Source of the DNA: Raffaelea ambrosiae
Lineage: Eukaryota; Ascomycota; Sordariomycetes; Ophiostomatales; Ophiostomataceae
Assembly: GCA_002778195.1 (NCBI GenBank)
Contig: PCDI01000005.1
Location: 170,046-234,045, forward strand
Reading direction: 5' to 3'
DNA length: 64,000 nucleotides
Positions 11,316 to 22,876 of this stretch are shown in pieces. Below the pieces are notes generated by a model. That model searched no databases. It saw only the letters and a list, made by a program, of their open reading frames with translations, and had not been told where the DNA came from. The position numbers were made by a program, and so were the translations under genes. Each line of letters begins with the position of its first letter. The stretch's first letter is position 1.

Positions 11316-13855
11316 ATGGCTCCAATGACCAGGCGTCGATCAGCTCGGCTAGCCAGTGTCTCCAAGGTAAGGCCTATTCATTGTGCTGTTATGTTGATAC
11401 CCATGTCGATATAGGCTTCCAAACTGCTGACAATGCTCTCTGCTATGTACAGATTCCACTTGGAGCCACGGCCGGCCAGAGTCTTGCTTCCCTGGCTGAG
11501 CGGGATGAGACGCCTGAGGAAGAAGATGCGCAGCCACGGCAGCCCGCCGTGTCTGCCGAGTCCCCATTCTCGCCGTCTCGGAGGTTGCCTCGGACGCCAG
11601 CCAGCTCGTCGCCAAACAAGCCATCCCAGTCGGAGATGCACCCCAGCAAGACGCACACAGCCCATGGCCCCACGTCGTCGGCCCTTCGCCTGGGCTTTGC
11701 CGACATCCAGCCCGCGAGACTCAAGAGCGCCTCGAAAACACACAACTTTGACGACGATGACGCGCCCGAACCATCCGCAGAAGTAACAGCAGCCATGCTT
11801 CAGGCCACACCGTCCAAGGTGTCGACTGCCCCGCCTTCGTCGGCATTCACCTTCCGTTTCACGCGGCAGAGCGGTGCGACCAACGACCTAGGGCTAAGCG
11901 ACGAGGCTCGCCGCATGATGGAAGAGCTGCGTGAGGAGGCCAGCAAGATCCGGGCCGACCTCGAGGTCCAGCGCGAGCAGGAACAGGCACGAGCCGAGGC
12001 TGCTGGAGAAATTGACGTGATCGAAGTCAATGGACGCCGCATTGCCAAGCCAAAGACACGCGCCGGACGCTACAGTGCTGCCCACACTGCCGAGTTCCAA
12101 AAGATGGACTCCATTGCCAACCACCCATCGGCCTTCCGCGCTGCGCCGGGCCGTACCACGCCCTTCAAGGCCGCCGCGACATCGTCAACGTGTGCAGGTA
12201 CAGCCTCCGGACCGGTCTCCAGCCAGGCGCGTGGTCTTAAGCGGACCCAGTCCAAGGCGAACCTGGACGACACGCCAGGATCTGCGGCGCGTCCACAGTC
12301 GGCCAAGCCAGCAGTTGCGGTGTCGGCATCTCGCTCAGTCTCCAAGAAGCGATTCAACCCGCTTTTTGGCGACAGCAGTGCCAAGCAAGGGGCCACGACG
12401 ACAGCGTCTCCGCAGAAGTCGCATCTGCCCTATGGCAACGAGTTCATGTCAGCAGCCAAACGAGCCAAGCAGCACCTTGGCGACGATGCGTCTAGCAGCC
12501 GCCCCCTGTCGCGCGATGGCAGCTTCCTGCCACGACCTGCAACGGCCAACGGCAAAGAGTTGTCGGCGGGCAGCACACACAGCGCTGGCCTTGCCCGCTC
12601 GCACACCATGGCGTCTCTTTCGACGCCGACCAAAGCCTCGCTTGCCCGTACAGCGGGCGCCAAGACCCCGGAGCCCACCAGCAGCATGCTTCACAAGACT
12701 CCTAGCAAGAGCTGTCTGAAAAAGTCTGCCACGACTAACAATCTGCGCACGTCGGCACACCGTGAGTCTGGTCGGGCTGCTGCAAATACGGCGGATACGG
12801 CGACATCGGCAGCAAAGAGTGCTCTTCCTCTCCCGGCTGGATCTGCGCCCACGATGCACTTGTCCCAGACACCGGCGCCAGCACGCGTCATGAAGCCCCT
12901 GCCTCGCTTCCCCGTCCCTGCCACCACGCCGCGGCGCCGGCTGTCGAAGCACGTCGCATTCACGCCGTCTACCCAGCGCGCAGTCCTGGCGGAGAGGTCG
13001 CCTTCTCTCTTCCGATCTGGTATTCCTCGGTCGGCATCAAAGCCGAATCTGATGGAGGCTGCGGCGGCAGATGCAGCTCGGTCTGGACCCTCTGTGCCTG
13101 CCAAGAATTCCCCGAGCGTTCGTCGTTTTGGCGCCACAGTCGCATACCCGGATCTGTCGCGTCATCTGCTGTCTGAGCAGACAGATGAGACGGAAGAGGA
13201 AGACATTCCGGCTTCGCCATCAGCCAAAGCGGATCTCTCGAAGCCGCTACCTTCGATCCCGGGCACGTTCACCTTCCGAAGCGACAAGACGATCAACTTT
13301 GGCGCATCGTCGCCTGGTGGGTTTGGCTCGTCGCCTGGGCAGGTCAGCCTGCGTCAAGTGCGGCAGTCGATGGTGCCGGCAACTGCACCTGCGCCTGCAC
13401 CTGCACATGCATCTGCGCCAGGTCCTGCCTCGCTGGGCATGATCCCGAGGATCCCTGGCAGCTTCCCCGGCAGCAGCATTTTCTCTGCGCTAGTAGCCAC
13501 GAATGGGCCGAACAAGGAAAACACAAAGCCGGTGCCCATCAGCATCCCGCACGGCATTGCCAACAAGAAGCGACACCGGGTCAGCGAGGCCGAGGAGCAG
13601 GCAGAGCAGGAGGCGTCGGACCGTGCAGCCAAGAAGCGTAAGGATGCAGTCGTGCCCGAGGGCGAGGCACTGCTGGCGCCTCGACTGACGGCGAATGGTG
13701 GCACCGGCAGCATACGGGCCACGCCGCAGAAGATCCAGCTGCACTCCAGTTTCTCCGGAAGTACTACGGGCAAGACTCCTGGTTCGGCCAAGAAGCGGCC
13801 AATCCTGAGTATGAGCCGGCTAAATAGTCTGGCCCGGCCGAAGCTGCGGAAGTAA
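11316..13855 (+). CDS. large basic, disordered conserved-looking protein of unknown function
   Basis: Two exons, 11316-11366 and 11453-13855, give 817 residues. Exon 1 encodes MAPMTRRRSARLASVSK and ends at a good GTAAGG donor; the 86-nt intron ends TGTACAG. The protein is rich in Ser, Ala, Thr, Pro, Lys and Arg, with many S/T-P sites. A predicted helical or coiled segment lies at about residues 160-195 (EEARRMMEELREEASKIRA-like). Two short similar blocks, AFTFRFTRQ and GTFTFRSDKTINFG, look like conserved docking motifs, and a basic KKRHR/KKRK cluster near the C-terminus could be a nuclear localisation signal. I do not recognise a named family. The composition fits a chromatin, kinetochore or microtubule-associated protein, but that is inference. 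The long ORF and consistent codon bias make the gene itself secure. Confidence 0.85.
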
Positions 13856-14529
13856 CCGGCTCATAGAAGGACGAGGCAAGAGGAGATGTTCCATTTTTGG
13901 GGAGTTTTGGCTTTTGGTGGTGTTTTGGCAGTTGGTCGATCGGGCCATTGTTTGGCTCTTGGAGGGATGGTGTATTCAGGGAGAAACGTGGCCTGCAACG
14001 CCGCGCCCATTCTCTCTACACACTCCTCCTCCTTCACACTCTCTTTGTAACAATAGCAAGCACAATGGAATGGGCTCGATGGAGAATAGGGACCGAAAAG
14101 GCCCGATGGCAGATTGGGGAACACAAGGAATGGAAAGCCGGCTACGGAGTATCTGCCTTTTTGATTTTTATTTGGAGTTATTTTCTGTATCATTCGGACT
14201 TGCTTTTACAACTGAAATGCAATTGAGGAAATTGGCATGACAAGAAGGCAGTTTCTGTGTGAAAACAATTGTCGTCATATGGATCTGAAGCCGAGTTGAT
14301 CTGTACCGTGGGCGCAAGTGGGCGCGCCAGACGCTAATCCCAATGGGGCAAGCACCTTACCTTTCCCCACATACGTATCTGGCTGCACACTAGAGCGCGT
14401 TTTCTTGAAAACTACACCCAACCCTGACTGAAATATCGACGACGACTCCTCGTACCCTTGGCCATTGACCAAACACCAAACACCACACTCCCGTCTCCCC
14501 GCTCCCAACTCTCCCTCAAAGCTGCGGTC
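13856..14529. other. intergenic region between two plus-strand genes
   Basis: 3' UTR of the preceding gene and promoter/leader of MED10. No ORF of note; the last 130 bases are C- and A-rich, as in other leaders of this window. Confidence 0.6.
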
Positions 14530-15335
14530 ATGGCTCCAATCGAACCCAACGCCACCGACCAGGCGGAGAGTAAGTCTTGTCGCTGCAGGCACAAAATTGC
14601 CTGGCAATACTAAATACACAACAACCAACTAAACTGTTCTTCCCAGCCGCCATCCGCGACACCATCCAGGCCCTCTACAACATTATGCTTCACACCAGCG
14701 CCTACGATGCCGCCGGCCCGCAGACATCGATTGACGCTCTCGTCGGCGAGGTTCATTCTCTGTCGCAAGGGCTGGGTGACGTCTCCTCCGCCGCCTCGTC
14801 TGGCGCACTGCTCCCTCAGCTCCCCCCGGATCTCCTCCAGTATGTCGAAGACGGCCGCAACCCGGACATTTACACCCGCGAGTTTGTCGAGCTCGTCCGC
14901 CGGACGAACCAGCTGCGTGCTGGCAAGAGCGCGGCGTTTTCGTCCTTCCAAGACGTGTTGGCGGGGCAGATACGGACGGCACTGCCGGAACTGTCGGGGG
15001 ATGTGGACCGGGTGGTGTCGGGGACGAACGGACTGGCCCGGGAGGGAGGAACCAGAGGTGTCGCTCCTGCTGCTGCATCCTCTGCCCCTGCCGTATCTGC
15101 TGCCTCGTCACAGGTCAACAGCAGCAACAACAACAACAACAACAACAGTAGCAACAGCAACAACGCCACGCCCGGATCGGAAGAACACAGCGTGGTCGAC
15201 ATGCTCGGCATGCTGCCGGGCACACCACAGGCGGCAGCGGCAGCTACAGGCGCGGAATCCGGTGCAGCAGCCGCCGCCGGCTCCGAGTCAGCGTTTGCCA
15301 AGCCCGCAGACCAGGACGCCATGCAGACGACATAG
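14530..15335 (+). CDS. MED10: Mediator complex subunit 10
   Basis: Two exons, 14530-14569 and 14647-15335, give 242 residues. The intron runs from GTAAGT to TTCCCAG and splits a codon after its first base. The N-terminal half reads as Med10 (Nut2): a helical block beginning TAIRDTIQALYNIMLH, then PPDLLQYVEDGRNPDIYTRE (the family signature: residues binding the Mediator middle module) and a final helix ending GQIRTALPEL. Med10 bridges Mediator and gene-specific activators and is essential in yeast. The usual family length is about 130-190 residues; here a C-terminal extension rich in Ser, Asn and Ala (polyasparagine at 15118-15163) adds about 80. The start gives MAPIEPNATDQAE just before the intron. 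Confidence 0.92.
15118..15163 (+). repeat. AAC/AGC triplet repeat coding polyasparagine-serine
   Basis: A microsatellite inside MED10 exon 2, beyond the conserved Med10 domain. It is probably length-variable and tolerated because it lies in a disordered tail. Confidence 0.8.
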
Positions 15336-15389
15336 GGACGTGCGTCTGATGGTAGCCTGGGGCACGACGGTACCACGTACACTCTGGCG

Positions 15390-15884
15390 ATGACGGGGAC
15401 GCCAGTGGCATCATCCGACGATGAGCAATTCGACGAGAAAGACAGCGCCGAGGATGTCTATTTTGCTGCGCTCGGAATGACCCAGCCGATCGGTATGGTC
15501 GACATGGGTTATCTTAGGAACATGAACAATACGAAATACGATGTCAGTCTGGGGCAGGAAGTTGGTTGTGGCCACGCCGCGGAGGGCTATGCGAATATGC
15601 CTGGTCGAGGGACACGACCCAAGACAGACTTTCCCGTGAGCTTTGAAGACGTCCCTGACAGCAGTGTCGGCCACGTCGTTGAAGACACGCACAGAAATGC
15701 GGACTGCGCCGGCGGCTGCAGCAGCGCCAATGTTCCAAGCAAGCTTCCCAAAATTGAGCACTGCAACAACGCGGCATCCGAGGCTCAACAGGCTGCCAAC
15801 GCAGACCCAGTTGGCAGGGGCAGAAGCAGCCCCCGCCGCAATCCGCGGCGCCATTGCCGGATTGCCGTACCCACGGAGGTCTGA
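15390..15884 (+). CDS. doubtful small ORF after MED10
   Basis: An ATG-started 164-codon ORF begins 54 bases after the MED10 stop, with an acidic N-terminus (MTGTPVASSDDEQFDEK) and no recognisable domain. The same stretch is also open for 147 codons on the opposite strand, so openness is weak evidence. Codon bias is less marked than in the neighbours. It could be MED10 3' UTR, a real small gene or an antisense gene. Listed with low confidence so that it is not lost. Confidence 0.22.
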   Translation: MTGTPVASSDDEQFDEKDSAEDVYFAALGMTQPIGMVDMGYLRNMNNTKYDVSLGQEVGCGHAAEGYANMPGRGTRPKTDFPVSFEDVPDSSVGHVVEDTHRNADCAGGCSSANVPSKLPKIEHCNNAASEAQQAANADPVGRGRSSPRRNPRRHCRIAVPTEV

Positions 15885-16407
15885 AGGGCGTAAACAAGCA
15901 GTGGTTTCTGCTCATTTAAAGAAGCGCAGTATACATATATGACTAGTGTACAATGTCCAGGCCCGAACATCAAGAGGCTTCCAGTGACTTACATCCTTCA
16001 TTTCCAACATTCCAAGGCATTATCATTATCCACGGCAAGTTTGATCTGTTATAAGAGCTTTGTTTTTTATGAAATGTAATTACTGTAAAGAGCAAACAAA
16101 ACACGCTACTCCCCTTGAAACGTATGCACATCCTCAACTCCAGCAAAAAAAAAAGTAGAAAAAAAAGTAGGAAAAAAAACAGGTGGCTCTCGATTTTCCT
16201 CGCCCCAGCATTAGCCGCCGAACTCCTCATTCGTCTCCTTAAAAGTACAATTATTGCTGTCCCCATGTTTCTGCTCCTGCAAGTGGTACCATGTTCGCAA
16301 TGCATAATGGCCGCAACCAAGGATACTCCAAATCCCAAACAACAGAGAAGTCAGAAAGCGATACAAAAAAGGAAAAGTAAACCGTGTCTACGTTCATGTG
16401 CAACCAC
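15885..16407. other. intergenic, convergent gene ends
   Basis: AT-rich with A-runs (about 16145-16180). It should contain the 3' UTRs of the MED10 side (+) and the gelsolin-repeat gene (-). No gene seen. Confidence 0.6.
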
Positions 16408-19400
16408 TTAGTCCGCCAATGCTTGCAGGGCCACCGTTAGCGGCACAATCCGCAGGCTCCGGCCACGCTTAATAGGTCGAGGGCTGGACGTGCTAGGATC
16501 AGCCGTCCGGGTCGGGCTAGCATCGTCCGTCCACTTTCGGAACACGCTCTTGAGGTCGCGCGGGATACCTTCCAGCACCACTGTTGAGATTGGCACAAAC
16601 GGCCGGTCCTCCATGCCCGCAGCCAGAATCGCGTACTCCTGCGCAAAGTCAAGCGCATTGTGGAAGGCCGCATAGTGCTCCTGTGACCGGTGGCCCACGA
16701 CAATGTACATTTCAAAAAACGCGTCCAGCACGTAGATGCCATCGGGGGACAAATCCCGCTGGTCAAATGGAGAAATTTCCACAATCTATAATAGGTGGTC
16801 AGCTTCCCGAGGACAGAAGAAACTAATGATCAATGAATACAAGAGAACGCACCTGGTCACGACCCTCGGCCTCCGAGCGGAAGAGACGTCCGCAATACCG
16901 GTCGTACTTGGGCTTCAGACGCCAGTGGTCGGCTGAGCCCATCCTGCTGCCAGAGCTGCCAAACAGCGCCCAGAAGTTGGCCGACTCCTTGCCGTCCTCC
17001 ACCTCAGTGATCTCGCCAGTGAGGGCCAGGTCCATACCCAATAGCCGTGCACAGCTGAGCTCCTCGACGCTGCTACCCTTGCCCTTCCACAAGTAGCATC
17101 TGCCCTGCTTCGTGATCAGAAACGGAAAGCCCGAGCAAAGGCTGGTGGCCGCAAATTCCACCTCGTCGAAGGTGATCTGGGTTTGGAACCGCCGTCCGCA
17201 GAACATGCTTGATGCCAGCAAATCAAACTTGCTACTTGAGCCCTTGCGCACCATCACGACACCGCCCAGGGCCTGCAAGAACTCGGCCGTCTCCTTTCCC
17301 TGCCTCATCTTCACCAGCTTGCCGCCCTGCGTGCGCGCCTCCCTATTAAGGAAGAACTGCACGTCTTCGACCGCCGACTGCGGGACATTGTCGCCCACCC
17401 AAAAGTACACTTCCGTCACTTTCTTGCCGGCGCTGTTGTTAAATGTGTGTGGGCACAAGTACATTTCGCTTTCAAAGAGGACGCGTTCGTGCATCGCTGG
17501 CACTGGTTGTTTCGTACCATCGCTGGAGACCCGGAATAGCTGCGCCTGCAGTGTGTCCACTTTGGAGTCGGCGGCGGGCCTGTTTGACAGAATTTCGGCG
17601 GCGTCAGCACGGTAATGGCGCTCTGGCCGCTCAGCACCAAAGAAGTTTTTCAGCAAAACTGAAACTTCTTGTGCATGTTTGGACGGCGAGCGCATAGGCG
17701 TTGACAGCGTCGGTGATGTAAGGGCCGGCGAGGCAGGAGCTGGCGAGGTGACGGTCGGGCTAAAGGAGTTGTTGGCGTTGCGCAGAACAGTTGGGGAACT
17801 CGGCAGCGACCGCTCCGCCTGCACTTGCTGCAGAGCAATTGCAGGAGGCGACTGGACAGAGTGTTTAGGTCTGGTCGTTGATGGAGATCCTGGAGATGCA
17901 GGTGTGGCAGACAGCTTCATCGAAGGGGGCCGAATTGGAGGCGACTTCACAACAGGAGCTTTTTCTTCTGCATCACCCATCGGTGCCAGCTCCTGTTTGG
18001 TGGAGACTGGTATCGGAAGTGGTCGTGGACTGCTTGCAGTTGCCTTTTGCGATGCGGTATATGCGATCGGGTCCGGGAGCGGTCGTGCTCCGGCGACCTT
18101 CGTCTTTGATATTGACAAGGGCCGTGGCACCTCTGCAACATTATGCGGCGGAACGTCGTCCAAAAATTGCGACATTCTCTTCACATCCAACTTACGCGGT
18201 GAGGGAGTTGTCTGAGTAGTTGGCTTATCAACCTCATCTGGCTCCCTCTTGTCTGGGCCAGCGCTGGCCTGCGAGTTTACAGCAGAGGCAATGGCAGCAA
18301 CAGTGTCGTGGAACTTGGCAGGTGTCCTTGGCTGGCTAGTACGCACGTTGGACGAGTCGACAAGAGGGATAACAGATCCGGCAGGCGTCGCCGCGACGTC
18401 ACTATCTGTCGTTTTCTTGGAAGAGTCCACCAGGGAAATCGCACGACCTGGGCCACTGGATGCGTTTGGCTTCGGCGCAACATTCTTGGATGAATCAGCC
18501 AAGGGCACAACTCTGGGCGTAATGTCTCGCTTCTTGGGCCCAGGAGCCGGAGCAACCTTCTTGGTCTGAGCCGCAGGTGCAAGCTCAGCCGGCTCGACCG
18601 CGGCTGTTTGCGGCTGCTGCAGAGCTGAGGGTGCCTTTCTCCGGGGACCACGAGCACGGCTCTTAGTCATGTGCGTCAGCTTTGGGCCAGCGACAGGAAC
18701 ATCCTCCGAAGCAGACGAGGCCCGTGGCGCAGATGCCCTTACATGAGACGGCGCATCAGCTGGAGAAGTCGAAGATGCCGGTGTGGGGGCAGCTGCTGGC
18801 GGTCCACGGGCCAATATACCTGCAAGAGCAGGATTAAACCGATTTGCCAGAGCACTGCCGCCGGTCGGGCGTACAGCCCGCCCAACACTAATAGGGTTGA
18901 ACTGCTCCACAGCTGGCGGGTCGGCCTCCTTCTTTTCTAGCACCGCAGAAGGAGATGAGTCTCTTTTGGCCAGCACCGGAGGTGGCATGACGGTTCGGTT
19001 GAAGTCGAGAGACTCCAGCGGGCGAGCAGCAGTTGCTGGGGTCGTGCCGGACGACAACTTTCGCACGGGAGAGGTAGAACGGGAGCTCCCTGTTTTGTTC
19101 ATCTCTAGACGTTTAGCCAGGCCCTCGGGAAGCTCGTGCGCGTCGTCCTGGGGGCGAGCATTTGTAGCAACACCACGGCCCTCTGCCTTTGCCTGGGTGA
19201 AAGACGCCTTCTTTTGCAGGATGGCATCTTTGAGCTCGTCCTTCTTCTCCCTTGGCTTCGGCCCGCCAGTCACGTTCAGTGCGGTCTTCCCACGGAGGAT
19301 GTTATCTTTCAGCGTGTCGGGGGCCACATAGTTCTGGGTCTTGGCGCGGCGCAGATTGCCGACAAGGCTTTGAAGCTCGTTGACCTGTGCATCCTTCTTC

Positions 19401-21762
19401 TCGGATGGCAGCCGTTGACGGGGTTTGAGATTCGCGCGGAAATCATTGTTTACCGGTGCACCTGGTTTGGGTGATAGGTTGGGCTTCGGTTTGGCTGCAG
19501 GTTTGGCTTGCTCGCTTGGTTGCGAATCCTTGATCGTCATAGGCGGTTTGCTCAGGGCAGGCTTCTCCGCGGACACCTCCTTTGGCTTTTCGGGCGCAAT
19601 TGTTTTGTCCTTGTCCGCTGTGCTGGGCTTGTCTGCAATATTTGGCTTGTCCGCCAGGCTTGGTTTGGGCGACAATGTAGGCTTCGGTGACATGGTCGAC
19701 TTGGTGGGCGTCGGCGCCTTGGGCGACGACGTCGACTTCGATAGCGCCGGCTTGGGCGGCGTGCTTGGCTTGGGGTTCGAGGCAGCAGACGGCTTGGCAG
19801 CAGCACCGGTGACAGACGTTGCCGGAGAATGGTGGATCCCAAGCCCGACAGTGGAAGTCGGCCCTGAAGCTGATCCCATAGGCGTCGACCGCATGAGTCC
19901 GCCGGTCCTGACCTCGTGCTTGCGCGTCGCAGATGGTGACCGAGCAAGGTCGGCACCGGTGCTCGAGGCCTTCTGCGCCTTGGCCTTGTTGAGCTCGACC
20001 ATCCACGCCGGCTGGCTGTTGGACGGGAGTGCTGCCTTGGGCTTGGGCGACTCTGGCTTGTTCAGAGCAGCCTCCAGCCAGCTCGACGACTTGGTGGGGC
20101 TCCACCTCCGGGGATCCATTGTCTTGGAAGGGCTCGAAGGCGGTGTTACTTTCTTGTCCTCCTCCTTGCTATGCTTCAGGTCGTTCTCGGTGGTCGAGGT
20201 CTTGAGTGGCGACGGCGGAGTCGAAGAGCGGCCTCTTTCTTCAGCGTCCGTGCTGATGTGCAGATTGCTGAGGGAGTTGAGAGAGCCAATTCCGTGGCTG
20301 GACGTTGGTCGGGGGCCGGGCCGCTGCACCGGGACTGTGCGGCGTGCGCTGCCAATGGTACCGCGGCTAGAAGCAATTGAGTCTGCTCGCTGCAGGCTTG
20401 GGGGCGATGTGACGCTCCACCTTTTGACGCTGTCGCTTCTTTTCATCATCGCGCTCTGGACAAAGCCGCCGGCTCCTTTGGTTGGCGAGCGCGGCCGCGT
20501 TGGCGACGACCGTCCAGACAGTGGCGGAGAGCCAACGGTCTCGGCAGGCATATCAAGCTTGTGTGAAGGCGTCAAAGGCGGCGCCGAGGCCAGCTTGAAG
20601 CCACTGGACTGCAAAGTGGGCGACGAAGACGCAGCAGGCGAGACAGGGCGAGAGGCTTCGCGGGTCTCGGAACGACCTTCGGGCTCCGTCGACGGTGTCC
20701 GGCTCATGCCAGGCAGCTGGGCGCTTGCCGACGTCAGGTCCTGGCGGTCGTTGTCCTCGACCTGCGAACGACGATAGGCTGCCGAGTTTAGGCCGCGGTC
20801 GGCAGTCTGGCGAAACCAGGACGGATCCTTGGCCGCCAGGTTTTGCGCTATCTTGTCGCGCGACAGGGGTGCGTCGCCAGTCGAGTCGGTGCTGGGGCTG
20901 TTGGCCGTGTGTGACGAGCGGGCAGCAGCATTCTCGGCGGCCACCATAGAAAGGGGCCGGGTCCTAGGACGGTCTGATGTGGTCGTCGGGCCGGCCGAGG
21001 AGGGGGGGCGTCGCTGCCACGAGAGGGTCGGGTTTCTCGTCAAGGAGCCGGCCGATGACTTTGCGTCCGGGCTGAACAGAGACTCGTTCTCTTTCGTCGG
21101 CGAGGAAGAGGATTGCAATGAAGGAGACGAGGGCTTCGGAGCGCGGTCGTAGGGCTGGGCTGTAGAGGTGCCGTTCGAGGGCGGGCTCGTGTGGTTGTGC
21201 TGCTCCGTCGAACGAGACGGGGGGGTTCGAGAGCCGCTGGGGTTGGGCGTCGACGAGGTCGGCTTGAAGATGTCCGCCGACTGTGAGCTGTTGTAGCGAT
21301 GGTGGGACGATGGAGGCGGCGGTGTGTTGGCAGGCGAGACCTTCTGGGGAGAGATGGACCTGGCACGTTCTGGGGGGATGTCAGCAAAGGATGCTATACA
21401 ACACAGAGCCACAGAGGAGCCGCGGATGAGCCGCAGAGGGGTCCAATACGGAGCCAGACAGGAGACTCGCCCGCCCGCCAATCCTGAGCATGCCCATGTG
21501 GCCTTATGGTCGTCGCTCCGTGGATAGACCATGTCTGGGCCTTCCGCATGGGAGCCGTTGCCATCTTTCCCGCCTTTTTTCCCCTTGTCGATCCTCTGTT
21601 GATTATGTCCAGACATATCTCACCTGCTCTGCGCGCCTGGCGCTCTCGCTTCTCCTGCAGGATCTTCTCCTCGAGCTCGCGGGACCGTGCTTCGTCTTCC
21701 TCGAGCCGGCGGTCCTTAAGCTGCTCGACTGAGCGCAGGAAGTTGGTCACCTCGTCCGACAT
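16408..21762 (-). CDS. gelsolin-repeat protein with giant disordered N-terminus (DUF4045-type)
   Basis: Three exons on the minus strand: 21762-21624, 21369-16853 and 16785-16408, 1677 residues. The N-terminus (MSDEVTNFLRSVEQLKDRR) is a charged coiled coil. About 1200 residues of Ser/Pro/Lys-rich disordered sequence follow, with many SP/TP sites and short repeats such as KPTLSPKPSLADKPNIADK. From about residue 1280 the chain becomes globular: gelsolin-like repeats with the hallmark VTEVYFWVGDNVPQSAVEDV, then GFPFLITKQGRCYLWKGKGS, then a third repeat completed by exon 3 (DGIYVLDAFFEMYIVVGHRS). Gelsolin repeats bind actin and often calcium; filamentous fungi have a conserved family of this architecture, named DUF4045, of unknown detailed role. 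There is no villin headpiece. Intron 1 (21370-21623, 254 nt) is long for this window and intron 2 (16786-16852) is 67 nt. A role in actin organisation is inference. Confidence 0.9.
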
Positions 21763-22876
21763 GGCTGCTAAATTCGGGGTTTCCCCAACGGGCAATTGTC
21801 GTGACTGCTAACGCAATGGCGGATATGCGGCTTTGCAGAGCCCTGCAGGCACATGCGACGCAGAGAACTGAAACTCTGATCTGCAGGGAGCTGCTCGTGG
21901 GCGGGCAGCAGATGGAAGTCGGGGTTGTTTGAGCTGTGTCGATGAGAAATAGAGGGGTGAGAATTGAAGTTCAAAAAGGGCACAAAATAATAATACCACA
22001 AATTCAAAAAAAAATCAACACAAAACGATAAGCAAGAGCCATCTGATGCATCAGATCCAAAATGGGAAAGAGCACCCCTGCGGCGGTTACGGGGTCAACA
22101 TTAGCGTGCTTTTGGCCAGTGTTTACTCGGACCTGCCCACTAATCGCGCAGCTGTTGATGTGCGTGCGGATGGCGGGCGTGCTGGAAACGCAGCTGGATA
22201 GAAGTGCACTGCCATTCGTTGGGCAAGCCTTTTTTAGCGCCCAGTCAGCGCATTGCGAAAACCGTTGCCCCCTGTTCGTCCCACTGGCGCACCAGGGCAT
22301 GGGCCTTGTACGGTGTATTCGTGTGCATGCTGCGAGTACTAACACTAGTTACGGTGTACACCGTAGTACTCGTAAACAAAGTTGACAAAACAACACCCTG
22401 GGAACCGCGCATGTGCACGAGATCGAATCTATCAGATAACTACTTCAATATCTTTGTCAACAATCTCGTAGGATCTGGCTTCTAGTACAAAGCCATACAG
22501 GTGGATGTACCCGTATCGTAACTACAAAAATAGATATTTGGAAATGCCGGTCAGTGAGAATTTTATGATGGTACCAAGAAGACAGAAGACATCTTATTCG
22601 GCTACACTATATATTTCACTGCCAGATCTATAGACTCCAGCATGCTTGCTACGAGTCTTCGCACTTGCATAGTGTCCTCTTTCTTTGCCAATCGCCAGCT
22701 TGGCCAGCCTCAACGTACCCGCTAGGATCACAGAACAAGATCAGGCGACAACAGATCGCCCACCAGGGGATTGCTGTTCGAGCTGTTTGTGAGTAGCTAA
22801 TGTCGAGGCCAGCCAGGGGCTCGCAGTCTGTTCTAAGTTCTTACTAGTTACCATGTGGGCTGCCGGCACCTGCTAG
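21763..22876. other. intergenic region with a hairpin-forming palindrome
   Basis: Leader/promoter of the gelsolin-repeat gene on the left and 3' flank of ARL2 on the right. No ORF with coding character. It contains the inverted repeat described separately at 22333-22372. Confidence 0.6.
22333..22372. repeat. nested inverted repeat (possible cruciform or TF site)
   Basis: The perfect 16-bp palindrome TACGGTGTACACCGTA (22350-22365) is flanked by outer arms CGAGTACT (22333-22340) and AGTACTCG (22365-22372) that are also reverse complements. The outer arm is the TACTCG-type word that recurs elsewhere between genes. Confidence 0.7.
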
